Below are positions 1-8,331 of a DNA stretch of 64,000 nt, one piece after another. The notes beneath the pieces are model-generated. The model searched no databases and was not told the DNA's origin. It was given only the letters and a program-made list of their open reading frames with translations. The DNA is from Allobosea sp. (lineage in GTDB: Bacteria > Pseudomonadota > Alphaproteobacteria > Rhizobiales > Kaistiaceae). The first letter of the stretch is position 1. Each line of letters begins with the position of its first letter. The position numbers and the translations under genes were made by a program. The stretch lies in NCBI GenBank assembly GCA_017307955.1, contig JAFKFV010000014.1:35939-99938 (forward strand), given 5' to 3'.

Positions 1-53
1 ACCGTCGTGCCAGTGGCGCCGACGGGGATAGGCCGTTCATCCGTGCCATCGCC

Positions 54-74
54 CCCTCTCCCTCGGGGAGAGGG
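54..74. repeat. REP-like hairpin, copy 1
   Basis: A perfect 9-bp stem (CCCTCTCCC at 54-62, GGGAGAGGG at 66-74) with a 3-nt loop, followed by a G-rich tail. Three more elements with the same stem-and-tail logic occur in this window near 10.74, 14.78 and 14.88 kb, all between genes. It lies just downstream of the BMP-protein gene on the minus strand and could act as its transcript end. The REP assignment rests on shape and repetition. Confidence 0.7.
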
Positions 75-108
75 CCGGGGTGAGGGCCTTCCTCGCGCAC
101 AGGCACCC

Positions 109-1089
109 TCAGGTCGGCTCGGACGGGTCGACCGGGACCTTGAAGCTGCCGTCCTTGATCGCCTTGCGCTTCGCTTCCATGGCCGGGATCGAATCCTTGA
201 TGACCATGCTCTCGCTGAAGACGATGTCGTTGCCGCCTTCCTTCATGAAGGAATAGGGGCTGTAGTCCTTGCCGGTCTTCTCCCCGGCCTGCACGTCCTT
301 GACCGCGGCGTCGAGGATGGGGCGGAAATACCACATCGCATTGGCGAACACGGTCTCGGGATAGCGCGGCGTATAGTCGAGCAGCGAGCCGACCGACTTG
401 ATGCCCTTCTCCTTGGCCGCGTCGGCGGTGCCGATGCGCTCGCCGAACAGGATGTCCGCGCCGGCGTCGATCTGGGCGAGGCCGGATTCGCGCGCCTTGG
501 GCGGATCGAAGAAGGTGCCGATGAAGCCGACCAGGAACTTGGCGTCGGGCCGTGCTTCGCTCACGCCGGCGCGGAAGGCGTTGATGAGGATGTTGACCTC
601 GGGGATCGGGATCGCGCCGACCGCGCCGAAGGTGCCGGTCTTCGACATCGGTGCCGCGAGCATGCCGGCGAGATAGGCCGCCTCGTGGTTCCAGGTGCCG
701 AAGGTGCCGAAATTGTCGCCGGCCGGGCCGCCGGACGAGCCCATAAGGAAGGCGGTGTCGGGATAATCGGCCGCGACCTGGCGCGCCTCGGTCTCGACCG
801 CATAGGACTCGCCGACGATGAGCTTGTTGCCGGCCTCGGCATATTCGCGCATCGCGCGCGGATAGTCGGTGCCCGAAACGCCTTCGGAGAAGGTGTATTC
901 GATGACCCCGTCCTTGGCGGCGGCGAGCAGCGCCTCGTGCAGGCGCGAGTTCCACGCATTCTCGACCGGCGAGGCGTGGATGCCGGCGACCTTCAGCTTC
1001 TCGGCGGCGGAAACGCGGGACGTGGCGAGAGCGAGCGTGCCGGCGGCCGTGCCGAGCAGGAAGGCGCGGCGGGAGACTGCGATGGACAT
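109..1089 (-). CDS. BMP-family ABC transporter substrate-binding protein
   Basis: A 326-residue periplasmic binding protein of the basic-membrane-protein (Bmp/PnrA/Med) family. These proteins deliver nucleosides or related small molecules to ABC importers. The N-terminus has a twin-arginine-type signal (SRRAFLLG, residues 6-13) and a hydrophobic stretch ending near SAAEK, so export by Tat is likely. Typical features include the repeated binding-fold strands and the FGTFGTWNHEAAYLAGMLAA stretch near residue 130. An AGGGGA ribosome binding site precedes the ATG. Partner permease and ATPase genes are not visible and may lie left of the window. The substrate is not predictable. A TTGACA-like -35 box sits on the minus strand at 1195-1200. 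Confidence 0.88.
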   Translation of the reverse strand: MSIAVSRRAFLLGTAAGTLALATSRVSAAEKLKVAGIHASPVENAWNSRLHEALLAAAKDGVIEYTFSEGVSGTDYPRAMREYAEAGNKLIVGESYAVETEARQVAADYPDTAFLMGSSGGPAGDNFGTFGTWNHEAAYLAGMLAAPMSKTGTFGAVGAIPIPEVNILINAFRAGVSEARPDAKFLVGFIGTFFDPPKARESGLAQIDAGADILFGERIGTADAAKEKGIKSVGSLLDYTPRYPETVFANAMWYFRPILDAAVKDVQAGEKTGKDYSPYSFMKEGGNDIVFSESMVIKDSIPAMEAKRKAIKDGSFKVPVDPSEPT

Positions 1090-1200
1090 AACTGTTCCCC
1101 TCTGGTGCGCGTCGGGCGCGCCGGCTGGCGGGATGATCCCGGGCCTGCCGACCCTTTTTCCAGGCGGTCAAAGTCCAGCGCCTGCCCATGAAATTGTCAA

Positions 1201-1215
1201 GCCCAGCGTCTGGGC
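1201..1215. promoter_or_regulatory. Perfect dyad in the BMP gene/treY divergent region
   Basis: GCCCAG-CGT-CTGGGC, a perfect 6-bp inverted repeat directly behind the minus-strand TTGACA at 1195-1200. It could be an operator for the BMP-protein promoter, but no second copy or adjacent regulator gene supports this. Confidence 0.3.
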
Positions 1216-1307
1216 ATCCACGACTCTTCGTGCGCTGGCGGACCAGCGGGGAACCCATGCCGCAACGAAGGGTTGGGCAGCGGCAAGTGTGGTTGAATGA
1301 GGGTGAA

Positions 1308-3869
1308 ATGACGGCAGAAGCACAGACCGCGGCGCGCGCAGGGCGCTTTCGCGCGACCTACAGGGTGCAGTTCAACGACGACTTCACCTTCGCGGACGCC
1401 GAGCGGCTGGTGCCCTATCTCGCGACCCTCGGCGTCAGCCATCTCTACGCCTCGCCGATCTTCGCGGCCCGCGCCGGCTCGGCGCATGGCTATGACATGG
1501 TCGACCCGACGCGCATCAGCGATGCGCTCGGCGGCGAAGAGGGCTTCCGCAGCCTCGCCGTCGCGCTCCGGGCGGAGGGGATCGGCATCATCCTCGACAT
1601 CGTGCCGAACCACATGGCGGCCGACGGTGCCAATCCCTTCTGGATGGATGCGCTCGAATTCGGCGAGACGGCCCAAACCGCCGCTACCTTCGATATCGAC
1701 TTCACGAAGCCGATCGCGCTGCCATGGCTCGGCGACGACGTGACGGAAGCGATCGAAGCCCTCCGCTTCGACGCGGCTGCCGGCCGCATCGAGGCCATCG
1801 TCGCCAGCAATGGCGTGCCGCTGCGCCCCTCCAGCGTCGCGATGCTTCTAGACCGGATCGGCGCGATCGAGGCCGCCGAGGCGTTCCGCGCTCTCGAAGG
1901 CGAGACGGACGCGGCCGCGATCGCCGCCGCGCGCACGGCGCTCAGGAGCGCCGCCGCCGCTGCGCCGGAGGCCTTCGCCCGCGCGCTCGAAAGCGCCGAC
2001 CGGACCGCGCTTCACGCCACGCAGCATTGGCGCGCGCTTCCCTGGCGCCAGACCGAGTCGCTCAACTATCGCCGCTTCTTCGAGGTCTCGCATCTCGTCG
2101 GGGTCCGGATCGAGGATCCGGCGGTGTTCGAGATGGTGCACAGGCTGCCGCTCGCCCTCGTCCGCGAGGGCCTCGTCGAGGGTCTGCGGGTCGACCATAT
2201 CGACGGGCTCTCGGATCCGGCCGGCTATGCCAGCGACCTCAGGGAGGCGGCCGGCGAGGACACGCTGATCCTCATCGAGAAGATCCTCGGCCGTGACGAG
2301 CCGCTGCGCGACTGGCCGATCGACGGCACGACGGGCTATGAGCGGCTCAACCTCATCAATGCCGCCTTCGTCTCCGCCAAGGGCGGCGAGCGTTTGCAGC
2401 GGGCGCTGGAGGAGGAAGGGCTCATCGAGGGCGATCCCGACCGGCGTCTCTTCGATGCCAAGCTCACCGTGATCGATCGCAGCTTCCGGCCCGAACTGTC
2501 GCGGCTCGCCGATCGCGCGGCGCGGCTCGCGGGCCTCGACACGCTGCCGCGCGGAACGCTGATGGCGGCCCTCGCGTCGCTGCTGGCCGCCTTCCCCGTC
2601 TACCGCTCCTATATCGATGCGCTGCCGGCCTCGCCGGAGGATGAAGCCCTGTGGCGCGAGGCGCTGCGGCGGCTGGAGCGGCTTGCGCCCGGCGATGCCG
2701 CCGCCGCCGGGACGATCGTCGAGGCCGCGCTCGGCGAAGCCGGCGAGGCGGGAAATCGCTTCCGCACCGCGTTCCAGCAGCAGTCCGGCCCGGCAATGGC
2801 CAAGGGCTACGAGGACACCGAGCTTTATCGCAGCGTCGCGCTGTCCTCGGTCAACGAGGTCGGTTCCGATCTCGGGGCCGAGACACCGGCCGGCGACGCC
2901 TTGCATGCGAGCTTTGCCGCCTTCTCGCTCGGCGGCCAGACGCCGCTCGCGACGCATGACACCAAGCGCGGCGCGGACACGCGGGCACGGCTCAACCTCC
3001 TGTCGCATGATCCCGAGGATTGGCTGGCGCATGTCGCGCGCTGGCGGCAGCGCCATGCCGCGCTCAAGCGGGACGGCGCGCCGGACGGGCTCGACGAATG
3101 GCTGATCTACCAGACGCTGTTCGCCGCCTGGCCGATCACGACCGAGCGGGCGCGCGGCTATTTCGAGAAGGCGCTGCGCGAGGCGAAGCGGTATGGCAGC
3201 TGGACCGATCCCGACACGGCGTATGAAGAGGCGCTGCACGGCTTCGTCGCCGAACTCATCGATGGCGAGGGCGGGGCGGATTTCCGCGCCGAGATCGAGG
3301 CGATGCATGAGCGGCTGGCGGCGGACGCGGCCCGGTTCGGCCTCGGCCAGACGGTGCTGCAGCTGACGCTGCCGGGGATTCCGGACATCTATCGTGGCAC
3401 CGAACTCGTCGATCTCTCGCTGGTCGATCCCGACAATCGCCGTCCGGTCGACTGGGAGAAGCGGATCGCGCTGGCGGAAGCACCGCTCGAAGCGGCGCCG
3501 GCGGATGATCGCGAAGGCGTCGGCAAGCTTGCCGCCATCCGCGCTGTGCTGGCGCTGCGTGCCCGGCACCCCGCCTTGTTCGCTGCGCCCTATGAGGCGG
3601 TGCCGCTCGGCCAGGAAGGCTGGTTCGCCTTCAAGCGCGTCGCCGAGGACGGGACGCTGTTTGTCGCGATGCCGGTGACGCCGGAGGCCGCGACTGCGAC
3701 GGCGCTCGATGCCGGCGCGGCGCTGCCCGACGGCGACTATGTCCGCGTGCTGCCGCCCGGCGGGACAGTCGTCGTCGCCGGCGGCCGCCTTTCGATCGAT
3801 CCCGCTCATCCGGTGACGGTGCTGGCAGCCGGGGGGCACGAAGGAGGGGCGCATGGAATTTCGCGATGA
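1308..3869 (+). CDS. treY: Malto-oligosyltrehalose synthase (TreY)
   Basis: An 853-residue GH13 enzyme that isomerises the reducing-end alpha-1,4 bond of malto-oligosaccharides to alpha-1,1, the first step of the TreY/TreZ trehalose route in the cytoplasm. The family hallmark FRATYRVQFNDDFTF is near the N-terminus. Catalytic motifs are visible: GLRVDHIDG (nucleophile Asp near 296), LIEK (acid/base Glu near 324) and HDTKRGADTRARL (Asp near 551). The ATG at 1308 was chosen because GAGGG lies 4 nt upstream and the TreY homology begins just after; the frame is open from 1188. The stop overlaps the next small gene by 17 nt, so treY, the small gene and treZ are probably co-transcribed. No debranching enzyme (TreX) is in the window. 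Confidence 0.95.
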   Translation: MTAEAQTAARAGRFRATYRVQFNDDFTFADAERLVPYLATLGVSHLYASPIFAARAGSAHGYDMVDPTRISDALGGEEGFRSLAVALRAEGIGIILDIVPNHMAADGANPFWMDALEFGETAQTAATFDIDFTKPIALPWLGDDVTEAIEALRFDAAAGRIEAIVASNGVPLRPSSVAMLLDRIGAIEAAEAFRALEGETDAAAIAAARTALRSAAAAAPEAFARALESADRTALHATQHWRALPWRQTESLNYRRFFEVSHLVGVRIEDPAVFEMVHRLPLALVREGLVEGLRVDHIDGLSDPAGYASDLREAAGEDTLILIEKILGRDEPLRDWPIDGTTGYERLNLINAAFVSAKGGERLQRALEEEGLIEGDPDRRLFDAKLTVIDRSFRPELSRLADRAARLAGLDTLPRGTLMAALASLLAAFPVYRSYIDALPASPEDEALWREALRRLERLAPGDAAAAGTIVEAALGEAGEAGNRFRTAFQQQSGPAMAKGYEDTELYRSVALSSVNEVGSDLGAETPAGDALHASFAAFSLGGQTPLATHDTKRGADTRARLNLLSHDPEDWLAHVARWRQRHAALKRDGAPDGLDEWLIYQTLFAAWPITTERARGYFEKALREAKRYGSWTDPDTAYEEALHGFVAELIDGEGGADFRAEIEAMHERLAADAARFGLGQTVLQLTLPGIPDIYRGTELVDLSLVDPDNRRPVDWEKRIALAEAPLEAAPADDREGVGKLAAIRAVLALRARHPALFAAPYEAVPLGQEGWFAFKRVAEDGTLFVAMPVTPEAATATALDAGAALPDGDYVRVLPPGGTVVVAGGRLSIDPAHPVTVLAAGGHEGGAHGISR

Positions 3870-4038
3870 GGAGATTGCCGCCGAGGCCTATCGCATCTGG
3901 GAGGCCGAGGGCCGCCCGATGTTCGCCAATGATCATGACCACTGGTTCCGGGCTGTCGAGAACCTGCGCAAGCAGCGCTCGGCGGAACGCGATTACGGCA
4001 GCAGCCTGCCGATCGCCGGAACCGATATCGCACGCTGA
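3853..4038 (+). CDS. Small DUF2934 protein between treY and treZ
   Basis: A 61-residue acidic protein. Residues 4-39 fit DUF2934: a helix with AYRIWEAEGRP followed by DHDHWFRAVENLR. The family is of unknown function and is often found beside glycogen and trehalose genes in alphaproteobacteria. The ATG follows GGAGG closely and overlaps the treY stop by 17 nt; treZ starts 18 nt downstream, which indicates translational coupling. A structural or regulatory role for the trehalose enzymes is only a guess from position. Confidence 0.8.
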   Translation: MEFRDEEIAAEAYRIWEAEGRPMFANDHDHWFRAVENLRKQRSAERDYGSSLPIAGTDIAR

Positions 4039-4056
4039 CAAAAGGGAAGCGAAGCT

Positions 4057-6018
4057 ATGACCAAGGGCTCCGAGACCCATCCCGAAGAAGGCCACGCCCT
4101 GATCGGCTCCCTCGTCGAGGGTGGTCCGCCCACCGGCGATCCCGATATCGTGCGCTCAGGCCTCGGCATAGCCGACGTCACCCGCGGCGACCGCGTTGGG
4201 CCGGGACCGGAGGATTACCTGACCGAGCCGGCGCCGGCGACGACCATGTCGCATTACCGTTTCGGGCCGCTGCTGACCGAGAACGGCGTCCTCTTCCGCC
4301 TGTACGCCCCCTCGGCGGATGGCGTCGAGCTGCTGATGCCCGACCGTGCGCCGGTGGCCATGCAGCGCGACCAAGAGGGATGGTTTGCCGTCGAAATACC
4401 CGAAGCCGGGCCGGGAACGCGCTATGCGTTCCGCACCGGCGGTCTCGACGTGCCGGACCCCGCCTCACGCGGACAGGAAGAGGATGCGCGCGGCTGGAGC
4501 GTCGTGCGCGGACCGATGCCACCGCCGGCGCCGCGGTCGGCACGCCCTTGGCACGAGGCGGTGATCGCCGAGCTGCATATCGGCACCGCCTCGCCGGAAG
4601 GGACCTTCGCGGGCCTCACCAAGCGCGTCGGCCATTTCGCGGAAGCGGGCTATACGGCCATCGAGCTGATGCCGATCGCCGATTTCCCGGGCTCGCACAA
4701 CTGGGGCTATGACGGGGTGCTGCCCTTCTCGCCCGAGCGAAGCTACGGGACGCCGGAGGAACTGCGCGCGCTGGTCGATGCCGCGCATGAGGCCGGCCTC
4801 GCCGTGATCCTCGACGTCGTCTACAACCATTTCGGGCCGGTCGATAACTATCTGCCGCACTATGCCAAGACGTTCTTCGACGAGAGCGTGAAGACGCCCT
4901 GGGGCGCCGGGCTCAACTTCGCCGATCCGACGGTGCGGCTGTTCTTCCTCGAGAATGTCCGGATGTGGCTCGAGGATTACGACATGGACGGGCTCCGCTT
5001 CGATGCCGTGCATGAGTTCGGCACCGCGGGCGGCGACGAGATGAAGCGGTCGATGGCGGCCATGGCGCGCGCCATCAAGCCGGACGCGCTCCTTATCCTC
5101 GAAAACCTCGCCAACGAGGCGGCCTGGCTGGAGCGCGACGACAGCGGAAGGCCGCTCGCCTTCGATGCGCAGTGGAACGACGACATCCACCATGTGCTGC
5201 ATGTGCTGACCACCGACCAGACGGCGGGCTATTACCAGGATTTCGCCGAGCATCCGGTCGGGCAGGTGGAGCGGGCGCTGTCGGAGGGCTTCGCCTTCCA
5301 GGGCGAGGTCGTCGAGCGGCTCGGCGACATGGTGCGCGGCGAACCCTCGGGCCATCTGCCGCCTTCGGCCTTCGTTTCGTTCATCCAGAACCACGACCAG
5401 ATCGGCAATCAGCCAGACGGGCGCCGGCTCGCCGAGAGCCTCGATGCCGAGAGGCTCGATTTCCTGCATTTCGTGGTGATGCTGTCGCCGCAGATCCCGA
5501 TGTTCTTCATGGGCGAGGAGGCGCATATCCGCGCGCCGTTCCCGTTCTTCGGCGATCTGCGCGGCGAGTTCCGCGACGAGGTTCGGGCCGGGCGCGAGCA
5601 GCAGGCGAAGGAGTTCTTCGGCTCGGAGGACGCCGCGGACCTCGTGCCCGACCCGGTCGATGCCGGCACCATGGACATGGCGAAGCTCGACTGGGACGAG
5701 TTCGGCGAGCCGGAGCGCCGCGCCGCGCTCGACCGCTTCCGCCATCTCGCGGCGCTGCGGCGTGAGCATCTGTGGCCGCTGACCTCGACGCGCTATCACG
5801 GCGCGGACGCGCGGACCGCGGGGCGGGCGGTGGCCGTCGAATGGCGCTACGAGGGCGGGACGCTCGCGCTCGTCATGAACGCCTCGCACGAGCCGGGCCG
5901 GATCGAGGCGCCGCAGATGGAGCCGATCGCGACGACCGGCGAGGTCACGCCGGAGAACGGGGGCGTGCGGCTCGGGCCCTGGTCGGCGGCGATCGCCATC
6001 CTGCCGGCCGAAGCGTGA
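4057..6018 (+). CDS. treZ: Malto-oligosyltrehalose trehalohydrolase (TreZ)
   Basis: A 653-residue GH13 hydrolase that releases trehalose from malto-oligosyltrehalose, the partner of TreY. Catalytic motifs are GLRFDAVHEF (Asp near 316), LILENLANE (Glu near 349) and NHDQIGN (Asp near 447); IELMPIADFPGSHNWGYDG is typical of the family. Conventional TreZ begins at about residue 64 here (SHYRFGPLLTENG). The first 63 residues form a polar, proline- and glycine-rich extension. The start at 4057 has a good AAGGGAAG ribosome binding site, whereas the internal ATG at 4246 has none, so the extension is probably translated. It ends 4 nt from the convergent response-regulator gene. Confidence 0.95.
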   Translation: MTKGSETHPEEGHALIGSLVEGGPPTGDPDIVRSGLGIADVTRGDRVGPGPEDYLTEPAPATTMSHYRFGPLLTENGVLFRLYAPSADGVELLMPDRAPVAMQRDQEGWFAVEIPEAGPGTRYAFRTGGLDVPDPASRGQEEDARGWSVVRGPMPPPAPRSARPWHEAVIAELHIGTASPEGTFAGLTKRVGHFAEAGYTAIELMPIADFPGSHNWGYDGVLPFSPERSYGTPEELRALVDAAHEAGLAVILDVVYNHFGPVDNYLPHYAKTFFDESVKTPWGAGLNFADPTVRLFFLENVRMWLEDYDMDGLRFDAVHEFGTAGGDEMKRSMAAMARAIKPDALLILENLANEAAWLERDDSGRPLAFDAQWNDDIHHVLHVLTTDQTAGYYQDFAEHPVGQVERALSEGFAFQGEVVERLGDMVRGEPSGHLPPSAFVSFIQNHDQIGNQPDGRRLAESLDAERLDFLHFVVMLSPQIPMFFMGEEAHIRAPFPFFGDLRGEFRDEVRAGREQQAKEFFGSEDAADLVPDPVDAGTMDMAKLDWDEFGEPERRAALDRFRHLAALRREHLWPLTSTRYHGADARTAGRAVAVEWRYEGGTLALVMNASHEPGRIEAPQMEPIATTGEVTPENGGVRLGPWSAAIAILPAEA

Positions 6019-6022
6019 CGCC

Positions 6023-6370
6023 TCAGGCGTCGCTGACGGATGCGATGGCGGCGGCGAGCGCCGGCATCGTATAGGGCTTGTTGACCGAGACGATGCCGGC
6101 TTCGCCATCGAAGCCTTCGACCTCGCCGAGGCCGGAGGCGAAGATGACGGGAAGGCCCGGCCGCGTGGCGCGGGCCTCGCGGACGAGATCGATGCCGCTC
6201 ATATCGGGAAGGCCGACATCGGTGAGCAGGATGTCGACACCGCCCCGGGCAAGCGCCTCCAGCGCGGAGCGGCCGTCGGCGGTCTCCTCGGCGTCGTGGC
6301 CGAGTTCGCGCAGCATCTCCGCCGTGTTCATCAGGATCAGGAAATCATCCTCGCAGACGACGATCTTCAT
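6023..6370 (-). CDS. Single-domain response regulator (CheY-like receiver)
   Basis: A 115-residue receiver domain with no output domain. The acidic pocket (E7, D8, D9), phospho-acceptor D51 in LLTDVGLPDMSG, S79 and K98 in the VNKPY motif are all present, so phosphorylation should work. The ATG at 6370 is placed where homology starts; longer frames upstream are basic low-complexity sequence. GGAG lies about 10 nt upstream. No cognate histidine kinase is in the window, so its input is unknown. Such stand-alone receivers often act in phosphorelays or bind a partner protein. Confidence 0.9.
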   Translation of the reverse strand: MKIVVCEDDFLILMNTAEMLRELGHDAEETADGRSALEALARGGVDILLTDVGLPDMSGIDLVREARATRPGLPVIFASGLGEVEGFDGEAGIVSVNKPYTMPALAAAIASVSDA

Positions 6371-6503
6371 TTCGGCGCTCCGCCTCGAGAGGAGGCGTTC
6401 CCGCCTGACGCGATCGCGCCGGCGGGATCGGCTCCGGCCGCTCCATCCCCGAACACCATCGTAAGGTGATCTGTCCACTAGGAACAGTCCCGCCTCAGGG
6501 GCG

Positions 6504-6782
6504 CTAGCCGACCGCGCGGAACGGGATCACGGAACGGGGCGCCGGCATCATGCCGAGCATGGTATCCTCCCCCTGCCGACCGAAGCGGACGGCGCTCACG
6601 GATGCGTAGGGGACGCGGACCCTGAACCCGGCATCGTCCTCGAACTCGACCGCTTCGGCCTGGCAGGTGACGCGGCCGCTTGCGAGCGTGGCGCCCTCAT
6701 CGACATGTTCGATCTCGATCCAGCCGCAGACGGACGCCATCTCGGCATCGATGCGCGCGATCATTTCCCGGACGGTTTCCAT
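6504..6782 (-). CDS. Small unknown protein, candidate SOS gene
   Basis: A 92-residue protein that I do not recognise. It starts with a helix (METVREMIARIDAEM) followed by what looks like a small beta-rich domain (residues 18-70) and a hydrophobic C-terminus. There are no membrane segments or cysteine clusters beyond two single Cys. AAAGG precedes the ATG. A LexA-type box lies 37 bp upstream, with a TTGACA hexamer at the right distance behind it, so DNA-damage induction is the only functional clue. Confidence 0.72.
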   Translation of the reverse strand: METVREMIARIDAEMASVCGWIEIEHVDEGATLASGRVTCQAEAVEFEDDAGFRVRVPYASVSAVRFGRQGEDTMLGMMPAPRSVIPFRAVG

Positions 6783-6819
6783 GGCTGCGCCTTTCGCGGC
6801 GGATCATTCCCTTGCCGTT

Positions 6820-6834
6820 GTTCTTATTTTGTTC
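6820..6834 (-). promoter_or_regulatory. LexA-type (SOS) box
   Basis: Read on the minus strand this is GAAC-AAAATAA-GAAC, equal to GTTC-N7-GTTC on the plus strand. That is the direct-repeat LexA operator described for alphaproteobacteria. A minus-strand TTGACA at 6848-6853 stands upstream, and the box covers the likely -10 region (AATAAG, spacer 19). LexA binding there would block transcription of the 92-residue gene starting at 6782. Confidence 0.72.
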
Positions 6835-6842
6835 TCATTATC

Positions 6843-6868
6843 CCCGCTGTCAAGATATCCACAGCGGG
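6843..6868 (-). terminator. Hairpin after the HpxZ-like gene
   Basis: A perfect 8-bp inverted repeat, CCCGCTGT at 6843-6850 and ACAGCGGG at 6861-6868, with a 10-nt loop. It lies 12 nt past the HpxZ-like stop codon. No U-tract follows, so it would be a weak or factor-dependent terminator. It also overlaps the TTGACA of the SOS-type promoter. Confidence 0.4.
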
Positions 6869-6879
6869 AAGCGGCGAAT

Positions 6880-7278
6880 TCAGCCGCCCCGGTCGACTGG
6901 GATGGCGTCGACGACGCTCACATGCGCTGCCACGACATGCCACCCTCCGTCGAGCCGGGCCCAGGTCTGCATCTGGCGGCCGATCTTGCCGGGCGGCACG
7001 TCGACATAGAGGGTCGAGACGGTCGCGAAGTCATGGCCGAAGGTGGTGACGACGGTCTCGGTCAGGGCGCGGTCGGGGCCGAGCTTGCGGCGGCGGGCGT
7101 TGAAGGCCTTGATCGGGGCGTGGCCATGCTGGATCTGGCCGTCGCCATAGCGGATCGTCAGCGGGCTGTTCCAGAAGAGTTCGTCGAGCGCCGCGGCATC
7201 GGCGTCGATCAGCCCCTGTTCGTAGCGCTGGAAGGCGGCCGTCACTTCGGCGACGGTGGCGGGGTCGTTGACGATCAT
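6880..7278 (-). CDS. HpxZ/AtzH-like NTF2-fold protein (DUF3225)
   Basis: A 132-residue protein matching the HpxZ/AtzH family: VNDPATVAEVTAAFQRYE at the start, LDELFWNSPLTIRYGDGQ in the middle, then TTFGHDFATV and GRQMQTWARLDGGWHVVAAHVS. HpxZ is linked to oxalurate (purine) breakdown and AtzH to cyanuric-acid breakdown, both beside amidases; no amidase is present here. The ATG at 7278 has an AGGAG site, and the family motif starts at residue 3. It lies 22 nt behind the ribokinase gene, so the two form a small operon. A role with an N-containing ribosyl compound is inference. Confidence 0.82.
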   Translation of the reverse strand: MIVNDPATVAEVTAAFQRYEQGLIDADAAALDELFWNSPLTIRYGDGQIQHGHAPIKAFNARRRKLGPDRALTETVVTTFGHDFATVSTLYVDVPPGKIGRQMQTWARLDGGWHVVAAHVSVVDAIPVDRGG

Positions 7279-7300
7279 TTGGGGCTCCTGGGGGTGGGGA

Positions 7301-8203
7301 TCAGCGGTCGGCACCGATGATCGCGGCGATCTCGGCGCGGGTCGGGAAGGCGGCGCGGGTGCCGTGGCGCGTGACGGCGAGAGCGGCGGCGCGGCCGGCG
7401 GCGCGAAGGCTCGCCGCGAGCGGCATCGCCTCGCCGAAGCGGCAGGCGGCGAAGACGGCGGTGAAGACATCGCCGGCGCCGGTGGTATCGACGGGCGTGA
7501 CCGGCTCGGCGAGGACGGTGACGGCGCCGTCGGCATCGAGGGCAAGCGCGCCGCGCGCGCCGAGCGTCACCACGACGAGGCCGGCGCCGGCGGTACGCAG
7601 AGCCTCCGCGGCCGCAAGCGCATCGTCGCCGCCACCGAGAAGTCGGGCCTCGCCCTCGTTGACGATGAGGCAATCGGCGAGTGGCACGAGGCTGGCGATG
7701 TCCGGCCGGGCCGGAGAGGGGTTGAGCAGTGTCGCAGCGCCGGCGGCCCGCGCCGCCTCGAGCGCCGCGCGAGTCGCGGCGAGGGTCAGATTGCCCTGCA
7801 TGACGAGGAGATCGCCGGCGCCGAGCAGTTCCACGCTCTCGCGGGCGAGGCGCTCGTCGATGCACTCGGCGGCCGCGACGATAGAGGCGATGGCATTCTC
7901 GCCGCCCGGCCCGACAAAGATCAGCGATCGATCCGTCGGGACCTCGGCGGGGACGAGGTCGGCGGGATCGAGCCCCTCGCCGGCGAGTTCGCCTGCCACC
8001 CATTCGCCCGCGGCGTCGCCGCCGACCGGCGCGACGAGGCGGACATCGAGGCCGGCGCGGCGCATCACGAGCGCCTGGTTGGCCCCCTTGCCGCCGAGAT
8101 CGCGCCCGGCTGGCCCGGCGATCACGGTGGCGCCGGCATGCGGGAAGACAGAGGTCGCCATGGTCTCGTCGACCATCGCCGTCCCGAGGACGAGAACCCG
8201 CAT
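7301..8203 (-). CDS. rbsK: Ribokinase-like PfkB sugar kinase
   Basis: A 300-residue PfkB-family kinase, probably ATP:ribose 5-phosphotransferase. DLGGKGANQALVMRRAG near residue 38 and the C-terminal VDTTGAGDVF anion-hole/catalytic motif are typical of ribokinase. LNPSPAR near the middle is also a ribokinase feature. The ATG at 8203 was chosen because GGAGAGGA sits 6 nt upstream; the ATG at 8209 would be too close to it. The gene diverges from the lacI-type gene across a 128-bp region with an operator, so it should be controlled by that repressor. It would phosphorylate ribose released by the ADP-ribosylglycohydrolase-type enzyme at 12.6 kb. Confidence 0.88.
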   Translation of the reverse strand: MRVLVLGTAMVDETMATSVFPHAGATVIAGPAGRDLGGKGANQALVMRRAGLDVRLVAPVGGDAAGEWVAGELAGEGLDPADLVPAEVPTDRSLIFVGPGGENAIASIVAAAECIDERLARESVELLGAGDLLVMQGNLTLAATRAALEAARAAGAATLLNPSPARPDIASLVPLADCLIVNEGEARLLGGGDDALAAAEALRTAGAGLVVVTLGARGALALDADGAVTVLAEPVTPVDTTGAGDVFTAVFAACRFGEAMPLAASLRAAGRAAALAVTRHGTRAAFPTRAEIAAIIGADR

Positions 8204-8295
8204 CGCCATTCCTCTCCGGCCCTGCTCTCGAGGCCTGCAACATCCGTCGCGATGATCGCAGCGATGGGTTGCCAACTGCTTGAGGCCGGGTTACA

Positions 8296-8318
8296 GATAC
8301 GTATCACTAATACGTATC
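8296..8318. promoter_or_regulatory. Double-palindrome operator between ribokinase and LacI genes
   Basis: Two copies of ATACGTATC: the first inside the perfect palindrome GATACGTATC (8296-8305), the second at 8310-8318, 13 bp apart. A central CG in a short palindrome fits LacI-family operators. It lies just upstream of the LacI start (8332) and downstream of a weak TTGCCA hexamer (8269-8274). It is likely the site through which the adjacent LacI protein controls both divergent operons. Confidence 0.62.
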
Positions 8319-8331
8319 AGGAAACTTTGCC

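Noticed and set aside
7..1191. A 394-codon plus-strand frame at the left edge
   Set aside because: It is the complement of the BMP-family binding-protein gene, starts in a REP hairpin and shows no domain.
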